Positions 29,770 to 40,880 of a stretch of 44,535 nt of DNA are shown piece by piece. Under the pieces are notes generated by a model, which saw nothing but the letters and a program-made list of their open reading frames with translations, had not been told where the DNA came from and ran no database searches. The position numbers and the translations under genes were made by a program. Source of the stretch: Reclinomonas americana ATCC 50394 (Eukaryota; Jakobida; Jakobea; Jakobida). The stretch is taken from contig PS015234.1 in the NCBI GenBank assembly GCA_048213135.1, positions 19,276 to 63,810 of the forward strand, in the 5' to 3' direction. The number at the start of each line of letters is the position of its first letter. Positions within the stretch are counted from its first letter, which is position 1.

Positions 29770-31402
29770 CGGGACTGAGACAGGCAGCTGTTGCAAGGAC
29801 AACATAGAATAGGCGGCGTTCGGAAGCATGGACACAAGAGAGAGAACGGGACTGAGAGAGACGATTGCAATCCTGAGACAGGCGGCAGCCAGACAGAGTG
29901 ATGAGAGAGAGAGACGACTGCGATCCTGAGACAGGCAGCTGTCGCAAGGACAACATAGAATAGGCGGCGTTCGGAAGAATGAACACGAGAAAGTGACAGG
30001 CAGCTCTTGCAACGAGTACACAGAAGAGGCGGAGTGCGGAAGAAACCATGAGCAAGATCTCTTGGCACGCGGTCGTTGCGAAGGTAACGCGAACAATGCA
30101 AGCAAGACCGAGAAAGAGAGAAAGTAGAGAGTCAGATGAGCATGCCACTGCAAAGCAAGGTGACAGTCAACAGCAGCGCAACAGAGGTAGGCGCGAGACG
30201 AGACAGAGAAACCGAGTTTGCATAGAAAGACCAAGAGATAGAGGAGAGAGCAAGAGTGAGTCACGAAGTGACAGTCAGCAGCAGTGCTAGAGTTGTCAAC
30301 GCGAGGACAACAAAGAAACCGAGTTTGAGAAAGGGAGAGAGAGAGAGAGAGCAAGTGTGTGAGAGAACAATGAATACCGGGGACAGGAAACAAGCGGGAG
30401 GTATAGAGACAGCGGACGTCGCAGTGACAGTGTCTGTCGACAGTGCGCCCATTGCGTCACATGCAATCGCAACATTGTGGACCGCTCTTGGAAGAGAGAA
30501 GAGCGAGCCAGAGAAAGAGAGAGTAATAAAACATGAGGCAGGTAGCTGTTGCAAAGACAACACAAACAACCAGCGTTCAGACGAGAGGGAGGGGGGAGAG
30601 AGAGGGGAGAGATAGAGGGGGGAGAGGGATGGTATGAGAGAAAACCTGGGATCGAACGTGGGAGAAGAAAAAACGGGGGCAAGGATGCAGTGTGTAAGAC
30701 GTGAGTGCACAAGAAGAACATGTTAACAGGAGTGAGAAACCAGTGTGATCTTAAAACCATCACACAAAACTGATTGGTCTCTCTCTTCTCGTCTCTTTCC
30801 TCTCCTCCCGCCCTTCCCGCTCCTCACCCTCCCTTCCCTCACCCTCCCCTTCCCGCTCCTCACCCTCCCTTCCCGCTCTCCTCCCTCACCCTCCCCTTCC
30901 CAATCCTCACACCTTTGCCTCCCCAAACCACGAGTACTGCTGTGACGTGGAATTATAGAACGGGAAAGTCGAGGTCAGCGCGAAGCCGTTGGGATCAGCG
31001 CAGCTGGTGCCCGCCAAGGCGAACGGGCCGGGATTGCCGCCGGTGACGGTGACGCCGCCGCTGATCACCACATACTCGGTCGGCACGACGACCCTGCAGG
31101 AGATGGCGTTCCGTCCCGCCACGCCCGTGGAGGTGAACTGTGTGATCCCCGGCCGCTCGTATGTGATCGTTGTGGCGGCTGACGACTGCGCCTCGGCGAG
31201 TGCCTGGTAGAATTGGTCGACCTGGAAGGAGAGATGAGAAGAGTGGGCGCGAACATTGATCATCACATCATGATGATCGCAGCGACGCAACGCGGTTCGC
31301 GACGAGTTGCTCGGGATCCGCTTGCACCAGGGCGAGCGTGGAGATGAGCAGCACAGCGGCGGCTGCGACGACGAGGAGGAGGATAGGGTGGTGAGCGCGC
31401 AT
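28556..31402 (-). CDS. Secreted glycine-rich beta protein, paralogue B, 5 exons
   Basis: Exons 31292-31402, 30913-31221, 29400-29559, 29132-29286 and 28556-28960 give 379 residues. Residues 1-28 are a signal peptide (MRAHHPILLLVVAAAAVLLI... ALVQA, then DPEQ). The mature protein has three similar segments, each with a GG-rich strand (VVISGGVTVTGG, MHVGGGVETYG, TIGGGALLNVSYG), a Cys or Trp-Cys (SCADPNG, GTCFIQGSYP, ATDWCAPLL) and a hydrophobic turn. About ten cysteines fit disulphides outside the cell. The donor of intron 3 is ambiguous: GTCGCG at 29399 keeps the frame that aligns with paralogue A, while GTGCGT at 29403 would not. Intron 2 (29560-30912) carries a minisatellite. The family is not recognised. 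The promoter shares a palindromic block with paralogue A. Confidence 0.75.
28970..29080. repeat. GAGGAA microsatellite in an intron of secreted paralogue B
   Basis: Almost pure GAGGAA/GAGGAG repeat directly upstream, in transcript terms, of the last exon's acceptor. Confidence 0.85.
29683..30580. repeat. Minisatellite in intron 2 of secreted paralogue B
   Basis: A unit with GGCAGCTGTTGCAAGGACAA, CATAGAATAGGCGGCGTTCG and GAAGAATGAACAC occurs at about 29683, 29783, 29933 and, degraded, 29998 and 30537. A second word, GTGACAGTCAACAGCAGC, recurs near 30160 and 30268. Confidence 0.75.
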
Positions 31403-31934
31403 GTTCTTCTTCTTCTCTCACAAGTGTGGCGCGATAGGAGAAAATGTGATGAAAATGCGATGGATTTCGCGCGCGCGCGAAACCAATGCATTGGATTTCC
31501 GACAAATGTGTGGGGGGTTTTGAGGAGTGGAGCGGGTGGTTGGTGGGTGTTGAGGAGGGGGGGAGATGATGGGAGGAAATGAGAGAAGAGAAAGGCGTGT
31601 CTGATTCTTGTGTGCACGTGGTGTACAAAACTGTTTGTACACAAGAGAGCGAAAGGAAGATGGAAGGCAAGTGTCTCACTGAAACGAGAGCATGTGGATC
31701 ACATCTCCCGAGAGAATATCTGAAACGGAGACCCTAAAGGCAAAACACGAGAGAAACCACAGCTCAGAAAGTGCTTACTATCTGCACCCACAAACGCAAA
31801 CTTATCAGCACATCTCACCATGCTGTCACGGGCAGCACGCGCTGCAATCTTCGATCGGACGACGCACTCCGCTGCTGCTAGCAAGTAGCAGGCGATCACG
31901 CTGCGCTCAGCCGTTGTCATTACAGGCTCCAGCA
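31403..31934. other. Intergenic stretch between paralogue B and the kinase gene
   Basis: Beyond the promoter palindromes (31465-31494) nothing further is recognised. Confidence 0.4.
31465..31494. promoter_or_regulatory. Palindromic promoter block upstream of secreted paralogue B
   Basis: TTTCGCGCGCGCGCGAAA (31465-31482, perfect palindrome) is directly followed by CCAATGCATTGG (31483-31494, perfect palindrome), 62 bp upstream of the ATG at 31402. Surrounding bases (TGGATTTCGCG before, ATTTCCGA after) also match the copy upstream of paralogue A. Confidence 0.6.
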
Positions 31935-34900
31935 CTATGGCGGCGCAGCCGACACCGCAGGTGACACAGTTTGTCCGCCAGCGCCATTCGCGCCAACTGC
32001 CGCCATCTTCTCGCACAGGCGCGTGAGTTCCAAGTGCACAAACGACGCCGAAACACGCGACGCCGGTTCGCGCTGCGCACAAGTCACGATGAGCGCGAAG
32101 CTAAGAAACCAAAACGTGCCGGCCACGCAACCCAGCACTGCCGAATGAGACTGAAAAGATCCTCCGACACAACCCGCCCCAAGTCGGTCGCCATGGCATC
32201 GCGGATTGCTTCGTCGTCGAGATCTCCCGGAGGCTCACCGTCGCGCATTAGTTGCTCGATGGTCATGCGATTTGCTCCATCAAAGGGCTTCTTCCGAGTA
32301 ACAGTATACCACAGCAGCGTCCCAAGTGAATAAACGTCCACTCGTTCGTTGTGCTGCAAGCAGATAGAGAAATTGATGCACGCTGTGCCTACGAGGAGGA
32401 CTGCTGGCGACGGACACACCTCCACGCCAACCAACGCCTCTGGTGCCGCAAACGCAGGAGTACCGACATTGGAGAGCAGCCTGGTAAAGGTTCCAAATTC
32501 CTTGGCCTCCCCAAAATCGCAGAGCTTTAGCGTTTGTCGATCCTCGCTGACAAGAATATCTACGTGGCAATGAATCCATGGCTTCACACCACATGTTTCG
32601 CTCACAACAACGCAACTGTCCGGCTTGATGTCGCGATGCACTACTCGTCGACTGTGCATGTGCACAACAGCAGACGTCACCTGCCGCAGCAATCCCATCA
32701 GGAACTGTGTCCGCAATAACGGAAAGCTCAACAAGCAATCAAAAGTCTCCGCGGGGATGTAGTCATCGGGGCCGACATATTCAATGAGCAGGCCGCGTCC
32801 TGAAGGATCGTCAACACACACAGCAGCCAAAGTGACAATGTTTGGATGCCTGGCATACAACGCACAACTTTAGCAAGAAGCAATTGCAGAAGCAAACGAA
32901 ACTCTCACAGACACTCAACGACAGTTGCATCAGCAGACGTCGTTCGGATTCGAAGCATTGAATTACGGACTGTCCGTCTTCGGTGAAGTGCGCGTGCTGG
33001 TTGACGAGGTATCGTTTGTAGACCAACAAATGCTGGTCATCGCCACCACCAAGTTGAAGTCGAGGAAGCCGCGTGATGGTTGTTCGCCCTGCGGTCAACA
33101 ATTAGGTCCTCGCATACACATACAGAAATGCAGCAAGTCAATGCACGCACGACTCCCAAGCTGGCCAGGCGGGATGGCGTGCCGTATGCTCTCGAATGCG
33201 ATAACTTGCGAGGGCAGGTCAATTCTGGCGGCAGCCTCCTTTAGCAATTTTTCTGTCACTCGAATCGGGCTGACTCCTAAATGTGACAAGAGAATTGAGT
33301 TCAGTGGTAGCGGCGAAGGGCGACAACAAACACAACTGTCATAGACTTGAAACAGCAGGCGTGAGCTCTCGTGGCCACCAGGGAATATCGTATCCAGCGA
33401 GTCGACGACCAGTCGCATTAAACTAATGTACTCCGCGTCGTCCAGTGCTGACAGTCGAGCCAGGTGAGAAACACGATGGCGCACATCGCGCAGGTTCTCC
33501 ACTGCCCGAATCTGCGAGGCAGGGTACCCAGTGAGGAGAGCATGAGGCAGATATTCGAGACAGGAATGTGCACACCTTAGCGGGGTCAGCGAGCAGGCGG
33601 ACAGCCAAGCGGTCTTCTTTTGTGGCAGGATCGAGACGAATAAGGCTGTTCATCAGATCCTCGTCACGGCAAGAGGCGGCAGGAACAAAAGTGGTGTACA
33701 GCAGCAACGTGCTTAGCAGCGATGCATCCATACCCGCCGTCACTGTATCCTGCTTGAACGCGCGAACTGCCTCGAAGTTGCACGAGTACAACTCGGCAGA
33801 GCGCATCGTGCTGTTGCCGCCCTTACTCAGAGTCATTCGGCAGTATCTGTGACGCGCAATGCTTGAGAGAACGCATCGCTGCGTGGCTGACAATGCTGTG
33901 CCACATATTCTTTCGTACCTCAGTGGAGGACCAGGTTCGCAGAGTTGCCCAATGTCGAACTCACCCGGAAAGAAATCAGCTACCAGCTGTTGAAGGAGGG
34001 AGCCGAGTGCCAGTGGAATAATCTCATGCACGACTTCGGTGAGCATCAAGATTGGACGCCGATCGCTGCACATGAAGCGATGTGCGAAATGGGCGAATGA
34101 TCAACAGAGAGGGAGGGAGGGAGAGAGCGGTTGTCAAGGAGAAACCTTAGGAAGTTCTTGTCGAAGAGTGCCCGCAGCCGGCCGTCCAGTTCGTCAACCT
34201 TTCGCCGCAGTTCGCGTCGTTTGACCGCAGCCGTGGTGCACTGCGCACGTAAAACATCACATTCGGCATTGGCGGCCGCTATGGCGCGCTTCGCGTTAGC
34301 AAGTGCCTGCTCGGAACGCTCACGATCTCGACGAAGTTGATCCCGTTCCGCCACAATCTCCTCGACCGACTCGCGAGGCGCGGCACCTCCTTCGACAAGG
34401 GAGAGTGTCAGCCAAGAGGAAAAAACATCACAAAAAGGCATTATACCCTCACCACGCGCAGCCAAGCGGTCGAGCATCTCGGCCACACACTCCTCGCCCA
34501 CCTCGCGCGCCACCTGCGCCGCCGTCTTACCCGCCTCGTTCACCAACCCAATCACGTCCGGGCACCGCTCGGCAATGCACTGCACCATCCCCTCATCGCC
34601 CTCCTCCACCACGTGCACGGCATAATGCAACGCACTCCACCGCTCCCTGGTCACCATGCGCACCATCGCCAACGGACATCGCCGCTCCTCCGCCAGCAGC
34701 CACTCCACCATGCGCACTTGGCGGTTGTTGACGGCGCCGATGAGAGGCGTAAAGAGTTGACTGGTGACTGCGTGCACGAGCTGCGGACCCACACCGCTTT
34801 CGTCGCACAGATACTGTGCCACGTCAATGTGGCCGTGCCATGCCGCACAGTAGAATGCCGATCCGCCACTCGCATCCATCTCCTCCCGCAAAAGCAGGGT

Positions 34901-35410
34901 GTGTGCGCCCTCGCACGAAACCAGTTGGCGCAGGGTGTGCAACTCGCCGTCGCTGGCCATCTCCCACGCACTGCGAAAGGGGCGAAGGGAGAGGGAAAGG
35001 GGTGGTGAGGGAAAGGGGAGGAGAGGGGGGAAGGGTGGGGGGATGACTGAGGAGGTGAGGCGAACAGACGAGCGGGAAGTGAACGGGAGAGTGACAAGGN
35101 NNNNNNNNNNNNNNNNNNNNNNNNNNNNNNNNNNNNNNNNNNNNNNNNNNNNNNNNNNNNNNNNNNNNNNNNNNNNNNNNNNNNNNNNNNNNNNNNNNNN
35201 NNNNNNNNNNNNNNNNNNNNNNNNNNNNNNNNNNNNNNNNNNNNNNNNNNNNNNNNNNNNNNNNNNNNNNNNNNNNNNNNNNNNNNNNNNNNNNNNNNNN
35301 NNNNNNNNNNNNNNNNNNNNNNNNNNNNNNNNNNNNNNNNNNNNNNNNNNNNNNNNNNNNNNNNNNNNNNNNNNNNNNNNNNNNNNNNNNNNNTCTCTCT
35401 CTCTCCTCCT

Positions 35411-35465
<55 letters not shown>

Positions 35466-36228
35466 CTCCACACTCTCTTGTTCACTCTCACTGCAACCTC
35501 CCTTCCCCTTCCCTCCCTTACCCACCCTCTCCCCCTTCCCCCCTTATCCCCACAACGCACCGCCTCCTCCTCACACCATCAAACCCCTCCAGCAACTCCG
35601 CCACCCCCACCTCCCCACTCTCCCGCGCCACCTGCGCCGCCGTCCTGCCCACCGCATCCACCATGGCAACAAAATCACCACACCGCTCCACAATGCACTG
35701 CACCACTCGCTCATTCCCGTGCAGCACCGCATGATGCAACACCGTGAATAGATCCCTCTTGCCGCGCACACGCACCATGGTCGACATCCACCGTCGCTTA
35801 TCGGCCAGCAGCCACGCGACCATCTCCACTTGGTGGTTGTTGACGGCGGCGATCAGCGGCGTATCGCCCCGCGCAGTGACGTGTCGCGCGAGTTGTGGAC
35901 CGACGCCACTCTTGTTGCAGAGATACTCCGCCATTGCGAGGTGGCCGTGCCAGGCGGCGCAGTACAGTGCCGAGAAGCCACTGGGGTCCATTTCTTCGCT
36001 GTTTAGTAGGGTGCGTGCGCCCTCGTGTGTGACGAGGTCGGTGAGTGCTTGTATGTCGTTGGCGAGTGCCATTTGCCAGGCGCGGGGGCGGGGTGGAGGA
36101 GGAGAAGGAGGAGGGCTGTCAGATGGGTGACTGACAAGAAGAGGCGTGAGGGATAGAGGGGGGTGGGGGAGGCGGGCGGGGAGAGAGGGGGGAACGTACG
36201 GGGTGGTTTTTGAGTCGGAGGTGCTCAT
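31935..36228 (-). CDS. Ankyrin-repeat / coiled-coil / protein kinase fusion, 13 exons
   Basis: Exons 36200-36228, 35561-36115, 34453-34970, 34146-34389, 33919-34065, 33576-33846, 33337-33511, 33124-33276, 32920-33088, 32617-32849, 32420-32559, 32132-32353, 31935-32072 give 997 residues. Residues about 20-195 and 196-367 are two copies of one ankyrin module (ALYCAAWHGH, TPLIAAVNN, LLHHAV- or ALHYAV-like, GRTAAQVARE). Residues 370-448 are coiled coil; 450-700 are not recognised. The kinase domain runs about 700-985: Lys in LLVYKRYLV near 722, Glu in CFESERRLL, HPNIVTL, HRDIKPDN at 825-832, DFG at 846-848, APE at 870-872, ERVDVYSLGTLLWY, then CWREPASR. All catalytic residues are present once introns are removed; the glycine loop is degenerate. 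It looks like a TKL/STE-type kinase, probably an active Ser/Thr kinase regulated by ankyrin-mediated binding; substrates are unknown. HRDIKPDN and CWREPASR are each rebuilt across GTTGCG introns of 57 and 59 nt. Confidence 0.86.
35091..35465. repeat. CT microsatellite and 294-N gap between the two ankyrin modules
   Basis: The intron 34971-35560 contains the gap 35100-35393 followed by (CT)n to about 35465. Confidence 0.85.
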
Positions 36229-36441
36229 GATGGGGGTGGGGTGTGCACAAGGGAAGATGGCTTGGCGAAGGTAAGATGAAAGCTGTCATGCAGGACGCTG
36301 ATCATGCACGTCTCGTTCGCATAGCATTGCTTTGTTGGGACGCTTCATTGACAAGGTTCCAGTGACATGCACACGCCTTGCATGCGCGCAAGAAGGAGAT
36401 CGAAACCAAATGAAAAAGGAACATGACTCCGACATCGAGTG

Positions 36442-39400
36442 TCAGAACCACTTGGAGGCGTCGGTGAGAGCCGCGAATCCGTCGGCTGTAAACGTGACTG
36501 CACGGCAGGAGAAACAAAAAAAAAGACGTAAGATCGTATTGCATCTGCGCACGAGCGGTGCGCTTGCAAGAGCGACTCACATGATCCGCTCTCAGTATTC
36601 CAGGGGACAAGGAACAAGTCCTCGTGCTTGGACACCACTGCAGGCAAGAACGACTGGCGTGCCTTAGGAACGGCAACGTCCTTGTCGGCGTCAGGCACCA
36701 AGATCACCAGCACCGATCGTCCATCCGTGAAGTCCACTGCAAGAAGAAAACCAAGTGAGTGAGTCACTGACCAAGTGAATCTCCTCGCCGATCGATGAAG
36801 ACGCACCTCTACGCTCGCGTGCAATGGAACACACAGTCTCCACGTTGATCGTGTCTACCACTAGCATGACTCCGATGCTGGGATCGCTTCTCACCGGAAT
36901 GTCGCTGAAGTCTGGACTCCATCCCTTGTCATGCAGGCGCGTGAAGTACCACTTGAGCGCCGACGACGACTCCGACTTGCAGGTAGAGGCGCAGTTGATC
37001 ACGTGCACAGTGCTCAACATGCTTGGGCCGCGCTTGCTGGAACGAGTCGACAGGTGTAACGATGGAGGCGCCGGCGTCGGCGTCGCGCGCAAGGCAATGG
37101 TGACCGCAGATGGTGCGAGAGATGACCTGTCATCACTGGGAAGGGGCAGCTGCTGAGCCCTGAGCGTGGCGACATCGCTATTGGCCTCCGCCAGCTGAAC
37201 ACGCAGTCGCCTGTCGTCTTCGACAAGCGCGGCGTTGTCGTGTTCGGCTTGTTTGCGAGACAGGAGCTCGCACACCGCAGCGACTCGCCCCAGCTCGTTC
37301 TGCACTTGCTGCAGCTGGAGGTCGAGTCGCTTGGTCTCGGCGGTGAGCCGCGCCACTGGCGCATCGGAATCCTCGCTGCGGTCTGACCGCTCACTCTGCA
37401 GTTTTTCCTCCTGTTTGTCGACGACCTTTTACCAAGAGTGCACGTGTGGACTTCAGCAGAGCAAAAAAAAATATGCCACAAATCAATCGTGCACACATAC
37501 CTCACACGTTTGCGGAGGCCGTCCACTTGCCAGCAGCAGCTGTGCGGTGAGCAGCTCGACTTGGGCTCGATCTTTGGCGTGCTGTTCTCGCTCGCGTTCG
37601 AGCTCCATCCCACGTGCCTTCACAAGATCCCTCTCGGTTGTCAGTTGCTTTTGCACGTAGCCGTTGATTTCCTGAGTGACGCTGTGGGCCGATTTTTCCG
37701 AGTCCAGCTCGCGTCGGTTCTGATTCGCTGCCAACTGTTCGGCGGCCAGCGACTCCTTGACGGCTTCCAGCTCGGCGCAGAGGCGAGTCTCCGTGGATGC
37801 TGCTGCCTCTCGAGCCGCCCACAGGCTGCTGTTGAGTTGAGTCTCCCGCTGCTGACTCTCGCTGAGGTCGCCAGTGAGTCGCTCCAAGTCGGTGATGCGC
37901 TGTGCCTCTCGCTGATGGCTGGCGTGGAGTTCGCCAGTGAGCCGCTCCACGTCGGCGGCGAGCTCCGTCCCCTGCTGCTTGAGTCGCTCCACTTCGCACT
38001 TGAGCTCTACCTCTCGCTGCTGACTGGTGCTGAGCTCGTCAGTGAGTCGCTCCACGTCGGCACTGAGTTGCTCCTGCCGCTGCCGATTGGCGCTGAGCTC
38101 GCCGTCGAGTCGCTCCACGTTCGATGTGAGCACTGCCTCCTGTTTCCGATGCAAACTGAGTTCGCCAGAGAGCCGCTTCTCCCGCTCCTCTGCCGCCTTG
38201 CGATCTGCCTCCGACTGCTGCCGGTGCGCGCTTAGTTCGCCAGTGAGCCGTTCAACGTCGGCAGAGAGCTGCTTCTCTCGCTGCTGACTGGCCCCGAGTT
38301 CGCCACTCGAAGCATCATCGAGCGACGGTGAGGAACGCGTCGCCAGCTCTTTGCTGACTGTCTGCAGCTCGCTGTCGACCAGCTGCATCGCTTCTGTCAG
38401 CGCGAGAAGGTAAGGAAGAAATTTATCAATACACGCACTTGCAACTGCAGCTTGACCGCAGCGAGTTCCGTCTCGGCCGCCGATCGCGCCGCTTGCTCCC
38501 TGGTCAACTCATCGCTGACAGTTGCGTGTCGTTGATGGTGGGCAGAGAGGTTCTGAATCGCTCGCTGCATGCGCAGGAGACGGGTTAGCATCACGGACAG
38601 CGATAAAAAAAGTCTCAATGCACACATTCACACCTCGTGTTCTCGCTGCGCGGCCACCAGCTGGTCGTTGAGTGAGTCGTGCTCCCGGTGTGCAGCGGCC
38701 AGCTGTGAGGCAAGCTGCTCGAGTTGAGCTAGAACCTTGTCGTTCTGCTCCCGTTCGCGTTCAAGCTCCGCCGCACGTGCCTCCAATTGCCGCTTCTCGC
38801 TGGCCAACTGCTTCTGCAGCTGGGTGTTGAGCTTGACCGCGTGTTGGTGTTGGAGCCTCTCCGACTCCAGCTCGAGTCGGCTCTTGTTCACTGCCGACAC
38901 CTGCTCGCCGAGGTCGACTTGGAGCTTGGTCGTCTCCATCTGCACGGCAGTCAATTGCTGCCGGCATGTGGCCAGTTCGTTGCCCAGGTGTTTACCGGTC
39001 GCGTGCTCGGCGGCCAGCTTTTCCTTGGTGGCTTCCAGCTCGGCAGTGAGGCGAGCCTCCGTCGATGCTGCTGCCTGCAGGTCAGTAGGCAGCTGCGCCT
39101 CTCGCTCCTGACTGGCGCTGAGCTCGCCAGTGAGTCGCTCCACCTCGCCGTTGAGTTGCTCTTCTCGCCGCTGACTGCCGTTGAGCGTGCTGTTGAGTCG
39201 CTCCACGTTGGCGGTGAGCTGCGACACTCGGGCGGTAGCCGTTTCCAATTGTGCAGTGAGCGCGCCCGACTGCAACTTGAATTTCTCGAGTTCATCACGC
39301 AGTTTGTCTCGCTCGGCTGTCACTTGCCCGAGCTCCTCTGTCGCACGAACCAGCTGGGCGGCAAACTGCGTCGCCACGGAATCGGAACCCTCGTCGCGAG

Positions 39401-40140
39401 ACGCCAGCAGACGCTGCTGCTCCTCCAGCTTGTTGGTCAGCTCCGCAATAGTCGCGGCTGCTACTTGCCGCTCCTCAGCAAGCAGGTTGCCCGACGCCTT
39501 CGCCTCGTCCAGCTCACGTTGAAGTCGCCTCGCCGAACGTCTGGCGGCATCCTGCGCCTCCGCATGCTTGGTCTCGACTTCGGCGGCAGTCGCCTTTGCC
39601 GCCTGCAACTCGCCAGAGACGTTCGCCAACTTCACCGACCACTCCAGCTCGCGCTGCTCCCGATCCGACGTGAGCTGCGCCACCTGCTCCGCGACGGCCG
39701 TGCTCACGAGAGTCGCCGACTGATCACGAACGCTCTGCAGCTCAGCAGAGAGCTGAGCCACCGCTTGGCGCTTCGCATCCAGCTGCCGTTTGTGGACATC
39801 GAGTAGGGTGTTGAGCTGAGCTTGAGCAGTCTCCATCTCAGTGTTCCGTTCTGTGAGTTGACGATTCTCGGCAAGCACTGCTTGAGCTTGATTGTGAAGC
39901 GTGGTCAAAATCTGCACACATTTCTCCTTCTCGGCAGTCACAGCAGCCAACTGCAGTGACAGTTGCTCCACTCGAGCCCGCTCCTCTTGCAACTCTTGAT
40001 TCAACGTGCCAAGTGCATCGACACCGGCAGTGCTCGCACTTTCAGTCACCGTCTCGCCTTCTGCACCACGAGTACAATCATCTCAGCATCACCATCAGCA
40101 ACAACCTGTCAACAAACGAGAAGCAACTCGCACCAGACAT
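36442..40140 (-). CDS. Long coiled-coil protein with an unrecognised C-terminal globular domain, 7 exons
   Basis: Exons 40128-40140, 38634-40060, 38435-38564, 37501-38393, 36807-37425, 36581-36736, 36442-36497 give 1,097 residues. About residues 10-890 are almost unbroken Leu/Gln/Glu heptads with recurring units of the form QLSADVERLTGELSASQQRE. The unit block near 38900-39200 and the one near 37650-38300 end in the same order of motifs (STExRLxAELEA, KExLAAE, ELEREREQ), so the rod arose partly by internal duplication. The last about 190 residues (from 37030 down to 36442) are globular, with VHVINCASTC, LKWYFTRLHDKGW, GVMLVVDTINVET, GRSVLVILVPDADKD and FTADGFAALTDASKWF; I do not recognise this domain. 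A structural or tethering role, perhaps cytoskeletal or Golgi-like, is plausible but unproven. The first exon is only four codons plus one base, with a GTTGCT donor. Confidence 0.75.
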
Positions 40141-40472
40141 GCTCTCGCCGCGTCAGACAAAAAAACAAACAAAGGCATAATACTGTCAGACCCGACTGCA
40201 TGCATGCAGTGTCGGGTTTGTCGTCTTCTCGCCGTTAACAGTGTCTGACGAGCGTGGCACACCGTCGCGCACACACACTTGACAATGAAGAGGACGAGTG
40301 CATTTTTGGCGCGAAAAACATGATTGGTGGCACGCAGGTAATCCGGCAGACAGCAACATCGAAGGCATCCCTCCATGCATTATGCAACCACAAGAGGTCA
40401 CCACACCACTGACGAACAGAATGATGCTTCGTTGCTTCGTCACAGGTTCAGGACTTGTCCTCAACGTCGCGC

Positions 40473-40737
40473 ATGCTGCCGCTCACCATACGCCGGCCTC
40501 TCCTCTCCTCCGCTCTCCTCTCCTTCCTCACACACCCCTCACATCCTCCACCTTCCATCGGCAATGCAGCATATGTGCAATCCGTAAGCCGCGCACTGCG
40601 CAGTGATGATGATGCGAGAGAGGGTGAAGAGGGCGAAGAAGAAGGCGGGAGAGCAGTCGTGCGACAGCCGCTGGTGGTTCACGGAGTTCGCGGGGCAGGC
40701 AAGACGTGGTTGGTGGCGGAGTTGAGTGATGAGGGAG

Positions 40738-40772
<35 letters not shown>

Positions 40773-40787
40773 CGAGACAGACGAGAC

Positions 40788-40880
<93 letters not shown>

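Noticed and set aside
32560-32640. Kinase catalytic loop read as HRDIKPDS, suggesting a pseudokinase
   Set aside because: The Ser comes from an unspliced in-frame intron; splicing restores the Asn.
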